The position numbers were made by a program, and so were the translations under genes. 55,970 nucleotides of DNA from positions 1 to 55,970 of the forward strand of contig JAJBAV010000016.1 of NCBI GenBank assembly GCA_020532085.1. Direction: 5' to 3'. The notes under the pieces are model-generated. The model searched no databases and was not told the origin of the DNA. It saw only the letters and a program-made list of their open reading frames with translations. Source of the DNA: Candidatus Cloacimonadota bacterium (GTDB lineage: Bacteria; Cloacimonadota; Cloacimonadia; Cloacimonadales; Cloacimonadaceae). Below, piece by piece: positions 33,938 to 41,607 of this stretch (its first letter is position 1; each line of letters opens with the position of its first letter).

Positions 33938-34522
33938 ATGAAATTGTCTTGGTTCTCTTTTTTTGTATGTGTTTTGGTGACAATCCCCGTCTTGGCTGAT
34001 GGGTTTGTGGGAAATGGTTTGGGTGCTGAGAATATTCATGGGCAAGATGTCGATCTGGCTCAGATCATATCCTACATACGTACAGGGGAAAGTGGATTAA
34101 CGGGTGCCAACTCTGTCGGACTGGAACTCAATGGCGTAAGCGGAGGTTATGCTGCACCTGCAAGTTATGAGCATTACTCAACCTCAAAAAATAAGAGAAT
34201 TCTGCGTATTGTAACCTTGGGACTTTCAGCAGCTTCATTCGGCACTTCTTTTTACTTGTACAACCGCAGCAACTATTATTACGATCAATACCTGACAGCG
34301 ACCCAAATTGATGAGATCCAGCAGTATTTCAGCCTGGCTCAAACTCCAAGATATTATTCAGGAGTTTTTTTGGGACTGGGCATTGTAATCTTGGGCTATA
34401 CCGTTTTTGACTATTTCCTGACGACTGATGTTATAAGCTTCGAAGCTCTGATCGATCGCCTTGAAAACTATGACAGTAAGACTGTAGGTTTATGTCTGGA
34501 TGGGATCCGGGTGCGCTTTTAG
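33938..34522 (+). CDS. Exported protein with two membrane segments, unknown
   Basis: GGAGAAAGG precedes ATG 33938, which opens a signal peptide (KLSWFSFFVCVLVTIPVLA). Two later hydrophobic segments are ILRIVTLGLSAASFGTSFYL (~93-112) and YYSGVFLGLGIVILGYTVF. The codons are visibly richer in A and T than in neighbours, with many AAT, TTT and TAT. That hints at a recent arrival or weak codon selection. It has no recognised family. It is followed 10 bases later by a lipoprotein gene. Confidence 0.65.
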   Translation: MKLSWFSFFVCVLVTIPVLADGFVGNGLGAENIHGQDVDLAQIISYIRTGESGLTGANSVGLELNGVSGGYAAPASYEHYSTSKNKRILRIVTLGLSAASFGTSFYLYNRSNYYYDQYLTATQIDEIQQYFSLAQTPRYYSGVFLGLGIVILGYTVFDYFLTTDVISFEALIDRLENYDSKTVGLCLDGIRVRF

Positions 34523-34532
34523 GATGGCCCCG

Positions 34533-34967
34533 ATGAAAACCAAACTTTTGCTTGCCGCTATGGTCCTGCTGCTCACCGCGGCCTGCCTCAAACACAACAA
34601 CCCCCTCGATCCCTATGACAATCCGGACATCATCGTGCCGGACCAGGTAAGCGGCGTGCAGTGTTTCGCCTCCCCGGCGGGTTCCGCCAACAAATTCGTA
34701 GAGGTGCGATGGATCGCCAACCCGGCCCTGAACACCGATGGCTACTATGTTTACCGGGGGCTGGCCTATAATTCGGATTATGCCGTGGTGGACTCTGTGG
34801 CCACCAGCATCTGCAATCACGGTGCGGAGCCCTGGTATTCCGTTTTGCCAGGTGATTACTGGTACAAGGTTTCCGCGTTCAGGGATGTTTACGATGATTC
34901 CGGAACCTACCTGGGCAGGCTGGAAGGACGGCGCAGCGAACCCCGATTTATTAGGGTACCTGCGTGA
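34533..34967 (+). CDS. Small lipoprotein with fibronectin-III-like domain
   Basis: The 144-residue protein starts with a lipobox signal (LLAAMVLLLTAAC) followed by HNNPLDPYDNP, a common linker in such lipoproteins. The FN3-like domain follows (QCFASPAGSANKFVEVRW, DGYYVYRG, YWYKVSAF). ATG 34533 is chosen over upstream ATGs because it opens the lipoprotein signal. Its ribosome site (AGGAT) is weak and distant. It probably binds or displays on the envelope. Confidence 0.65.
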   Translation: MKTKLLLAAMVLLLTAACLKHNNPLDPYDNPDIIVPDQVSGVQCFASPAGSANKFVEVRWIANPALNTDGYYVYRGLAYNSDYAVVDSVATSICNHGAEPWYSVLPGDYWYKVSAFRDVYDDSGTYLGRLEGRRSEPRFIRVPA

Positions 34968-35019
34968 AACTTAATAGTTAAACGTACCCCAGTACGAAAA
35001 AAATAAGAGGAGAGTGAAA

Positions 35020-35775
35020 ATGAAACTCCACTATGTTCTCTTCCTGGCTGTAATCGTGTTGCTGAGCGGCTGCTCGACCACCAAGAGCTACGTTCTGTCC
35101 TACGAACAATCGGCCGCCCTGGCCATCGAGAAGGCCATCATCGACATGAACCTGCCCGCCAAGCTTTCCGGCACGGTATCAACCTCAGACATGATCACTT
35201 TTGGCTCGATCGAAGAAGTAACGACTTCAGACGCTGATGTGATCGTGGCAGTGGAAGACGCTGTGATCCGCCAATTTGTGAATTCGGGTTACAAGGTTTT
35301 GGAGCGGGATTTCGACCAGATCCACAAAAACTGGATAGACTCCGGAAAAATCAATGGAGCCAATCTTTCATTCAAGTTCCAGGAGGGGATGAAACCGGCT
35401 TATGAAGTGACCAAGAATGGCGCTTTCGAACTTACTCCCGCCACCAAAGTTGTCACCTACAGGATCAACGAACTCGGCATCATGTATACGCCCATCAAAA
35501 ACTCAGCCGGTTACGTGGAGGATGTGACAAGAAACGCCAGGGTGATCATGAACGTGCGGGTGGAGAATCCCGCCACCAACCAGATCCTCTACAGCAATAC
35601 CTTTGAAGGCAATTACGAAGATGTTTTGCCAAACGCCCATGCGAGGAATCTGGAAAACATCCACTACCGCTTCCATCCATACAATTACCCTGTGTCCAAT
35701 CCCAACCGCAGGATCGACGACACTGGCAAATTGATCGACAACAGCCAGGAGACACAAAGGAAAGGCTGTATGTAA
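35020..35775 (+). CDS. CsgG/LpoB-like lipoprotein
   Basis: GAGGAGAG precedes ATG 35020. The signal ends LLSGC, a lipobox. The middle region has the pattern VAVEDAVIRQFVNSGYKVLERDFDQI, which resembles the strand-helix motif of CsgG/LpoB/TolB-N family lipoproteins, and MNVRVENPATNQILYSNTFEG near the end fits the family's paired final strands. Such proteins activate cell-wall synthases or form export pores. The match is by pattern only. Confidence 0.55.
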   Translation: MKLHYVLFLAVIVLLSGCSTTKSYVLSYEQSAALAIEKAIIDMNLPAKLSGTVSTSDMITFGSIEEVTTSDADVIVAVEDAVIRQFVNSGYKVLERDFDQIHKNWIDSGKINGANLSFKFQEGMKPAYEVTKNGAFELTPATKVVTYRINELGIMYTPIKNSAGYVEDVTRNARVIMNVRVENPATNQILYSNTFEGNYEDVLPNAHARNLENIHYRFHPYNYPVSNPNRRIDDTGKLIDNSQETQRKGCM

Positions 35776-35933
35776 AACGGGCCAGCCCGAGCTGACCGTT
35801 TCAATTTCACGCCCTGCCCACTGCCGGGAATGCCAATGGTTCTCACCGGGCCTTTGGGGCTGGGCGGTGTAAGTTCTGCTGGAGCCGAGGCGCTTGGGTT
35901 CCTCGACTCCAGCCTTTTCTGTGAGGCAAAAAA

Positions 35934-36108
35934 GCTCTCTTTCAAACCGAGCGGTTTGAGGGACAAAATGATCGAAGAACCTTAACCCAACAAGTATCGA
36001 TTCGTCATTCCGGACGCAGGTGCTTTAGCGCCGGAGATCCGGAATCCAGCCCTTGCTGGAATAGCCAGTCCAGCCGATCCCTCCACCTACTCGATTTGAA
36101 AGATAGCC
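35934..36108. mobile_element. MITE-like element (family B, copy 2, inverse orientation)
   Basis: Ends GCTCTCTTTCAAA (35934-35946) and TTTGAAAGATAGCC (36095-36108) are inverted repeats. The interior matches family B copy 1 in reverse, and it contains one CGTCATTCCGGACGC palindrome (36003-36049). It is ~175 bp against 341 bp for copy 1. The 35776-36168 gap has no other feature except the promoter at 36119. Confidence 0.65.
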
Positions 36109-36118
36109 TAAAAAATCC

Positions 36119-36147
36119 TTGACAGCAAATCCGCGAAAGGTTAGAAA
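36119..36147 (+). promoter_or_regulatory. Putative promoter of the iron alcohol dehydrogenase gene
   Basis: TTGACA at 36119-36124 is followed after 17 bases by TAGAAA. It sits 11 bases after the family B element and 22 bases before the ATG. Confidence 0.55.
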
Positions 36148-36168
36148 CGCCCTAGCGAGGTACACAGC

Positions 36169-37260
36169 ATGATCCATCTACCCACGCGGATCCAATTCGG
36201 AGAGGGAGCGCTGCTGCAAGCGGCGGGCCAGCTCCTGAATCTGGGCAGCCGGCCCCTGATCGTTACGGGGCGTTCCAGTGCCAGGCTCAGCGGCGCTTTG
36301 GACGAACTGATCGTGGTTTTGGAACGGGCCGATCTGGACTGGGAGCTCTTTGACCAGGTGGAGGAAAACCCCAGCCTGGACACCGTTCTGGCCGGGGCCA
36401 AAGTCCTACGTGAGAGCGGCTGTGACTTCCTGATCGGCATCGGCGGCGGCAGCCCCATCGACGCCGCGAAAGCCATCTCCCTGGCCGCGGCCAACTCTCT
36501 GGGCCGCGATGAGCTCTATCAGACGGACAGATTCAGGACCGCCCTGCCCGTGGCCGCCATTCCCACCACTGCCGGCACCGGGACGGAGGTGACGCAGTAC
36601 TCCGTGCTCACCGATCCCCTCAGCGGCATCAAGGCAGGCTTTGGACACGATCTGGCCTTTCCCCGTCTGGCGGTTTGCGATCCGCGCCACACCCTCAGCC
36701 TGGATCCCGCCGTTACGCTCAACACAGCTCTGGACGCCCTTTCCCACTTGCTGGAAGGCATCTATTCGAACCAGCGCGACCCCCTGCTGTACCCTCTCAT
36801 CCACAGCGGTGCCGGGGCCATCCTAAAGCATCTGCAATCTGTTTTGGAGCAGCCGCAAGACTTGGCCGGAAGAACTGAGCTGATGCGGGCCTCGCTTTTC
36901 GGGGGCATCACCATCGCCCAGACCGGCACCACCCTGCAGCATTCGCTCGGCTATCCGCTCACAACCTCATTTGGCCTGCCCCACGGGCTTAGCAACGCCG
37001 TGGTGATGCGCCAGGTGCTGGAGCTTAATTATCCCGCCCTGAATGGAGAACTGGATGCCCTCTTCGCCGCTTTGGGACTGAACCGTGAAGGTTTCACCGC
37101 CTGGCTGGGGGAATTGCCCATCGGCGTGAAGCTGGAGCTTGACGACTCCTTCATCGAGAAGAGCGTGGGCGAGGTTCTGGCCAGCCGCAACATGGCGAAC
37201 AACCCCATCGAGATCAGCGCCGGCCAGATCAGGGATATCTACCGCGGCCTGAAGGGATGA
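36169..37260 (+). CDS. Iron-containing alcohol dehydrogenase family protein
   Basis: The 363-residue protein has the NAD-binding GIGGGSPIDAAKAI, the PTTAGTGTEVTQYSV family signature, and metal ligands in TALDALSHLLEG (Asp and His), LQHSLGYPL and GLPHGLSNAV. This is the group III, iron-dependent dehydrogenase family that interconverts alcohols and aldehydes. Its substrate cannot be deduced. It seems to be a single gene on the plus strand, with a MITE-like element just upstream. Confidence 0.9.
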   Translation: MIHLPTRIQFGEGALLQAAGQLLNLGSRPLIVTGRSSARLSGALDELIVVLERADLDWELFDQVEENPSLDTVLAGAKVLRESGCDFLIGIGGGSPIDAAKAISLAAANSLGRDELYQTDRFRTALPVAAIPTTAGTGTEVTQYSVLTDPLSGIKAGFGHDLAFPRLAVCDPRHTLSLDPAVTLNTALDALSHLLEGIYSNQRDPLLYPLIHSGAGAILKHLQSVLEQPQDLAGRTELMRASLFGGITIAQTGTTLQHSLGYPLTTSFGLPHGLSNAVVMRQVLELNYPALNGELDALFAALGLNREGFTAWLGELPIGVKLELDDSFIEKSVGEVLASRNMANNPIEISAGQIRDIYRGLKG

Positions 37261-37264
37261 GGGC

Positions 37265-37594
37265 TCACCACTTTTTGAAAATGAAAAACACCGCCCCGAT
37301 CAGGAAGAGAAAGCCCACCAGATAGTTCCAGCGGAATTCCTCCTTGAGGTAAAGCACGGAAAAGACGCTGAAGACCACCAGCGTGATCACCTCCTGGATG
37401 GTTTTAAGCTGGTAAGCGCTGAAAGTGCCGTGCCCGATGCGGTTGGCCGGCACCTGGAAGCAATACTCGAAAAAGGCGATGCCCCAGGAGATCAGGATCA
37501 CGGTGAGCAGGGGCGCGTTCTTGTGCTTGAGATGCCCATACCAGGCGAAGGTCATGAAGATGTTGGAAACAAAGAGCAGGATGACTGTTTTCAA
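37265..37594 (-). CDS. DUF486/DMT-family small membrane protein
   Basis: The 109-residue protein has four membrane segments and the DUF486 pattern NIFMTFAWYGHLK, ISWGIAFFEYCFQVPANRIG, and YQLKTIQEVITLVVFSVFSV. The start is a TTG at 37594 whose last bases overlap the TGA of the kinase gene (TTGA), with GGAGTGAAAGG just upstream. That coupling gives the normal length for the family. The function of DUF486 is unknown; it is related to small multidrug-type transporters. Confidence 0.82.
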   Translation of the reverse strand: MKTVILLFVSNIFMTFAWYGHLKHKNAPLLTVILISWGIAFFEYCFQVPANRIGHGTFSAYQLKTIQEVITLVVFSVFSVLYLKEEFRWNYLVGFLFLIGAVFFIFKKW

Positions 37595-38451
37595 CCTTTC
37601 ACTCCATAGTAGGAGCGCAGGTCCCACTGCATCAGGTGTTCCATGGCGATGCCCTCCCTCCGGTCCGCTCCGGGAGGCAGCTCTTCGAGGATGGCGCGGC
37701 TCATGATCTCCACCGCGGCACGCAGGGAAGCCGGCAGCGAAAAACCGTTCATCCTTCCGGCCAGCAGCAGCGCGGAAAAACAATCGCCCGCCCCGGGGTG
37801 TTGACCGGGACTCACGGCAAAGGGATGGCTGCTGATGCTGTCCGTGAGCGCGTCGTAATGCAGCACCTCCAGGCTGTTGGGATCCCCGGTGGGAACGGAG
37901 GTCACCACGATCTGGCGCGGTCCCGTGACCGCGATGGCCCGGCACCAGGCCAAAACCTCATCGGGATTCGCCCTGGCGGTGGGATCGGCCCCGGCCAACA
38001 GCGCCGCTTCAGTGAAATTGGGGGTGATGATCTCCGCCGCGGTGATCAGCTGGCGCATGGCAGCCACGATGGATCCGCCGAAACAGGAGTAGAGCCTGCC
38101 CTGATCGCCCATCACGGGATCCACGGCCACCAGCGTGCCGGGCTGCCTCAGCCGGCCAATGATCCCGCCCAGCAGGTCTGCCTGCTCCGCGGAAGCCAGA
38201 AAGCCTGTGCTGATGGCGTCGAAACGCAGTTCCAACCGCGTCCAGTGCTGCGCAAAAGCATCCAGATGGTCGCTGAGGTCGATCCACCGCGGATCCGGAT
38301 AGTCCGTATTGGCGGAAAGAATGGCTGTGGGCAGGGCGCAAACCCTGATCCCCAGCCGGTACATGATGGGGATGAAGGCCATCAGCGAGGTGTGGCCGAA
38401 GCTGGAAAGGTCGTGGATCGCCAGGATCCTTTTGCTGGCTGTGTGCGTCAT
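37591..38451 (-). CDS. Pyridoxamine/pyridoxal kinase, PdxY-like
   Basis: This ribokinase-like protein has SSFGHTSLM near residue 20, VDPVMGDQGRLYS, TPNFTEAALL, and HPGAGDCFSALLLAG with the catalytic Asp, the usual order in PdxY/PdxK. It phosphorylates vitamin B6 vitamers in salvage to PLP, which glyA here would use. ATG 38451 has GAGGG nine bases upstream and gives 286 residues, the family length; the open frame upstream is not coding. Its stop overlaps the DUF486 start. Confidence 0.88.
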   Translation of the reverse strand: MTHTASKRILAIHDLSSFGHTSLMAFIPIMYRLGIRVCALPTAILSANTDYPDPRWIDLSDHLDAFAQHWTRLELRFDAISTGFLASAEQADLLGGIIGRLRQPGTLVAVDPVMGDQGRLYSCFGGSIVAAMRQLITAAEIITPNFTEAALLAGADPTARANPDEVLAWCRAIAVTGPRQIVVTSVPTGDPNSLEVLHYDALTDSISSHPFAVSPGQHPGAGDCFSALLLAGRMNGFSLPASLRAAVEIMSRAILEELPPGADRREGIAMEHLMQWDLRSYYGVKG

Positions 38452-38595
38452 CTTTGCTACCCTCAGGCAGGGATTTTCTCCACTCGTTAGGCGCCGCCGC
38501 ATTTGGTCAAGCGGAAAAAATCCCCCCGAAAAAAGTTGCCCCACCTCAAGCCCGTTTCAGCAGCGGAAGAGCGGCAGCCGCTGGCAAACTTGTGC

Positions 38596-38641
38596 TTGAC
38601 ACAAAAACGCCCTGCGGGGATTTGGCCTGATACAGCTGTAT
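38596..38641 (+). promoter_or_regulatory. Putative promoter and palindromic site before gcvH
   Basis: TTGACA at 38596-38601 lies ~65 bases before the gcvH ATG. A perfect 12-bp palindrome ATACAGCTGTAT spans 38630-38641, followed by AAGC, and could be an operator. Confidence 0.4.
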
Positions 38642-38664
38642 AAGCACTAACACAGGAGGATACA

Positions 38665-39045
38665 ATGTTTGTACCCGATGATCTATACTACACCGAAAGC
38701 CACGAATGGGTGAGCGTCAAGGACGGCCTCGCCACAGTCGGCATCACCGATTTTGCCCAGCACGAACTGGGGGAGATAGTTTTTCTGGAACTGCCCGAAG
38801 CCGGGGCGAAGGTTTCCGCCGGAGAGCCCTGCGGCACCATCGAAGCCGTGAAATCCGCCGAAGACCTCATCAGCCCGGTCAGCGGCCTGGTTGAGGAAAA
38901 AAACCAGGAAACCGAAGACAGCCCCGAAAGCATCAACCAGTCGCCCTATGAAGAAGGCTGGCTGTACCGCGTGCGCCTGAACAACGAAGAAGAACTGGCC
39001 AACCTCCTTACCGCCCTCGAATATTCCAAACTCATAGAAGGCTGA
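38665..39045 (+). CDS. gcvH: Glycine cleavage system H protein
   Basis: The 126-residue lipoyl carrier has SHEWV near residue 12, GITDFAQHELGEIVFLELP, and the lipoylation site in EAVKSAEDLISPVSG. H protein shuttles the aminomethyl group between the P, T and L proteins. None of those is adjacent; instead the gene leads an operon with gmk and an omega-like gene. A strong AGGAGGATACA precedes the ATG. glyA, which shares the one-carbon pool, is about 9 kb away. The H protein may also act in lipoate supply. Confidence 0.95.
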   Translation: MFVPDDLYYTESHEWVSVKDGLATVGITDFAQHELGEIVFLELPEAGAKVSAGEPCGTIEAVKSAEDLISPVSGLVEEKNQETEDSPESINQSPYEEGWLYRVRLNNEEELANLLTALEYSKLIEG

Positions 39046-39057
39046 CCCCGGCAAGCC

Positions 39058-39684
39058 GTGATCACCAAAAACAAAAACTTCCTCATCATTCTCTCCGCCC
39101 CTTCCGGCGGTGGCAAGAGCACCATTCTGAACGAAGTGCTGAAGGCTCACGCGGGCATCGACTACTCCGTTTCCTACACCACCCGGCCACCCCGGGGGCA
39201 GGAACAAAACGGCGTGCACTACCACTTCGTGGATGAGGAACAATTTCTGGCCCGCCAGGCCGAAGGGGATTTTCTGGAAAGCGCCAGGGTCTTCGGACGC
39301 TGGTACGGAACCTCCATCAGCTTCATCCAGAGCCGCCTTGCCGCCGGCCGCCACGTGATCATGGACATCGACGTCCAGGGCGCCGCCCAGATCAGCGCCA
39401 CCGCCATACCCTATGTGAAGGTCTTCATTGTGCCGCCCTCGATGGAAGTTTTGCGCCAGCGCCTCCTCGACCGCGCCACCGATTCACCCGCGGAGATCGC
39501 CAAACGCCTCACCGTTGCCCGCCAGGAACTGGAGTTCATCCCCGCCTACGACTATCTGGTGGTGAACGACTTACTGTCCGACGCCGTTGCCGACGTCCTC
39601 GCCATCGTTCGCGCCGAGGAAAACCGCGTCAGCCGCTACCGGGAGCCGGTCGCCGGCTTCCTTGCCCAAGGAGCAAACTCATGA
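39058..39684 (+). CDS. gmk: Guanylate kinase
   Basis: The P-loop SAPSGGGKSTI is near residue 13, followed by VSYTTRPPRGQEQNGVHYHF and MDIDVQGAAQI, the classical GMP kinase motifs. The 208-residue length is normal. The start appears to be GTG 39058, 12 bases after gcvH, with a poor ribosome site. Its stop overlaps the next gene by four bases (ATGA), like the gmk-rpoZ pairing found in many bacteria. Confidence 0.95.
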   Translation: MITKNKNFLIILSAPSGGGKSTILNEVLKAHAGIDYSVSYTTRPPRGQEQNGVHYHFVDEEQFLARQAEGDFLESARVFGRWYGTSISFIQSRLAAGRHVIMDIDVQGAAQISATAIPYVKVFIVPPSMEVLRQRLLDRATDSPAEIAKRLTVARQELEFIPAYDYLVVNDLLSDAVADVLAIVRAEENRVSRYREPVAGFLAQGANS

Positions 39685-40070
39685 TCGATAAAAACATCGA
39701 AACATTCCTCGAGAAAACCGACCTCAACTACCTTTTCTGCCTCCTGGCCAAACTGGAGTCGCAGAGGCTCACCCAATTGCCGGTTTATGTGCGCCAGCGC
39801 TTTCCTGAGAAGATCTCCGTGCTGTCCATGGAACACGTGGCCTCGAACGAGGTTCCGGATTATTTCGCCGAGATCGAGGAGGCAAACGAGATGATGGCCA
39901 AAATGGCCTCACCTTTCGCCGATGAAGACCCCGAAACCGGAGAAGAGACCTTCGACGATTCCGAGGAGCACATCGAAGAACTGCTTCACGACAACCTCGA
40001 CCGTTATTCCGACGAAGACGACGACGAAGAATTCACTTTCGGCGACGACCAGGACGACGAGGAAGAATAG
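39681..40070 (+). CDS. rpoZ: Putative RNA polymerase omega subunit, divergent with acidic tail
   Basis: The position right after gmk with a 4-base overlap is the usual place of rpoZ. The N-terminal ~75 residues fit omega weakly: EKTDLNYLFCLLAKLESQRL for the first helices and EKISVLSMEHVASNEV for the KPTVIALREIAAGKV-like segment. The remaining ~55 residues are a highly acidic Asp/Glu tail ending DDQDDEEE. The acidic tail is unusual. The assignment rests mainly on context and weak motif similarity; an unrelated acidic protein is possible. Confidence 0.6.
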   Translation: MIDKNIETFLEKTDLNYLFCLLAKLESQRLTQLPVYVRQRFPEKISVLSMEHVASNEVPDYFAEIEEANEMMAKMASPFADEDPETGEETFDDSEEHIEELLHDNLDRYSDEDDDEEFTFGDDQDDEEE

Positions 40071-40078
40071 CCGGACCG

Positions 40079-40723
40079 ATGCCCCGCGCCCTGCTGCAAC
40101 ACCTGGAACTGCTGCGCAACCTTGGATTGAGGGAACTCTACCGCCCCGCCGCAGCGGCCCGGGAGGATGAAGCCAGCCTGGAGAGCCTGCGCCAAAGCCA
40201 CTCCAATTGCCAGAACTGCCCCCTGGGCGCCCTCAGAAACCACATTGTTTATGGTGAAGGCAATCCCCGGGCCCGCGCCATGCTGATCGGCGAAGCCCCG
40301 GGGGCTGAGGAAGACCGCACCGGCCGCCCCTTCGTGGGTGAAGCGGGCAAACTGCTGGATAACATGCTGGCGGCCATCGAACTCAGCCGTGAAGACATCT
40401 ACATCTGCAACATCCTGAAGTGCCGCCCGCCCCACAACCGAGATCCCGAGGCAGCCGAACGCGATGCCTGCCTGCCCCAGCTGCTGGAGCAGATCGAGAT
40501 CATCCAGCCCAAAATCATCCTCATGCTGGGCCGCATTGCCGCCCAAACCCTGCTGCAAAGCAGGCTCACCCTCGAAAAGCTGCGTAGCGAGGTGCATACT
40601 TTCCAGGGCATTCCCAGCTATGTGACCTACCATCCCGCCGCCCTGCTGCGTAATCCCAACTGGAAACGGCCCGCCTGGGCCGATCTGCAGAAATTCCGCG
40701 ACCACTACCGTTCCTTGGGATGA
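40079..40723 (+). CDS. Family 4 uracil-DNA glycosylase (iron-sulfur)
   Basis: The motifs are NCQNCPLG and [15 protein letters not shown] with C..C for the 4Fe-4S cluster, [20 protein letters not shown] for catalysis, and [10 protein letters not shown] with the uracil-binding His. These enzymes remove uracil from DNA in base excision repair. The 214-residue length is normal. The gene starts nine bases after the omega-like gene and overlaps the next one by four bases. Confidence 0.93.
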   Translation: MPRALLQHLELLRNLGLRELYRPAAAAREDEASLESLRQSHSNCQNCPLGALRNHIVYGEGNPRARAMLIGEAPGAEEDRTGRPFVGEAGKLLDNMLAAIELSREDIYICNILKCRPPHNRDPEAAERDACLPQLLEQIEIIQPKIILMLGRIAAQTLLQSRLTLEKLRSEVHTFQGIPSYVTYHPAALLRNPNWKRPAWADLQKFRDHYRSLG

Positions 40724-41502
40724 AGGCCGTTCTGCTCCTTTGCCTGGCCTTGCTGGCCCTGCCGACCGCGGCCAAAATCGCCGTCTGGGGCGACACCCAG
40801 GCCCATCCCCGCGTGCAAACAGCCCTCGCCACCGCCATGGCAGCCCAGATCCCAGACCTCGTTATCCACACCGGTGACCTCAGCCACAAGGGAGATCAGG
40901 CAGCCTACACCCGCTTTTTTGAGCTCAGCGCCCCTCTGGCCGGGATCCCCCTCCTCGCCGTAAGAGGCAATCACGACGGCTCCGCGGAACTCTTCAGTGC
41001 CAACCTCGGCCGGATCAATTCCTGGTACAGCAGCGTGCACGACAGCCTGCTGATCATCTGCCTGGATTCCAACCTCAGCCTGCTGCCCGGCTCGCCCCAG
41101 TACGCCTGGCTGTTGGAGCAGCTGCGATCACCGCTGCCGCGGATCCTGGTGCTTCACCACCCGCCCTTCAGCAGCGGCTACCACGGGGGCGATCAGGACC
41201 TTCAGCTCTTCCTGCCCGCGCTCTGCGCCAAACACAGCGTGAGCGCCGTGCTCTCCGGCCACGACCATCACTATGAGCGCCTCAGCCACGGCGAAACCAC
41301 CTACCTCGTCTCCGGCGGCGGCGGCGGGATCAAGCGCCCCAGCTTCAAACGCCGCGATCCCCGCAGCCAGGTCCTCAAACTAAAATTCCACTTTCTGCTC
41401 CTCGAACGCCAGGGCCAAAGCCTCCTGCTCAGCGCCCACGACCTCCGCGGCAAGGTCTTCGACCAGAGCGTGATCCCCCTTCTCACGCCTACCCTGCCCT
41501 GA
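40720..41502 (+). CDS. Exported calcineurin-like metallophosphoesterase
   Basis: A signal peptide ([17 protein letters not shown]) leads into a calcineurin-like domain: VWGDTQ, HTGDLSHKGD, RGNHDG, LHHPPFS and SGHDHHYER. The first motif is GDTQ where most have DxH, which may alter metal binding. A Gly-rich loop (SGGGGGI) and basic stretch (KRPSFKRRDPR) follow near the end. The ATG overlaps the stop of the glycosylase gene. The substrate is unknown and the location is probably periplasmic. Confidence 0.82.
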   Translation: MKAVLLLCLALLALPTAAKIAVWGDTQAHPRVQTALATAMAAQIPDLVIHTGDLSHKGDQAAYTRFFELSAPLAGIPLLAVRGNHDGSAELFSANLGRINSWYSSVHDSLLIICLDSNLSLLPGSPQYAWLLEQLRSPLPRILVLHHPPFSSGYHGGDQDLQLFLPALCAKHSVSAVLSGHDHHYERLSHGETTYLVSGGGGGIKRPSFKRRDPRSQVLKLKFHFLLLERQGQSLLLSAHDLRGKVFDQSVIPLLTPTLP

Positions 41503-41546
41503 TTCCGGGCATCTCTCTTTCCACAACCATTTCCAGAAAAGATACA

Positions 41547-41572
41547 AAAGGCGGGACCTGTCTGGCCCCGCC
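41547..41572 (-). terminator. Intrinsic terminator of the YfbK-like gene
   Basis: On the minus strand GGCGGG and CCCGCC form a stem with an ~11-base loop followed by TTTT. It lies between the convergent phosphoesterase and YfbK-like genes. Confidence 0.6.
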
Positions 41573-41607
41573 GGTTCACGTCAGAGACGTGTTCGAGGAG
41601 TGGATGA

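Noticed and set aside
38545-38664. Glycine riboswitch before gcvH
   Set aside because: The leader is too short and shows no glycine-aptamer core; only a promoter-like box and a palindrome are seen.
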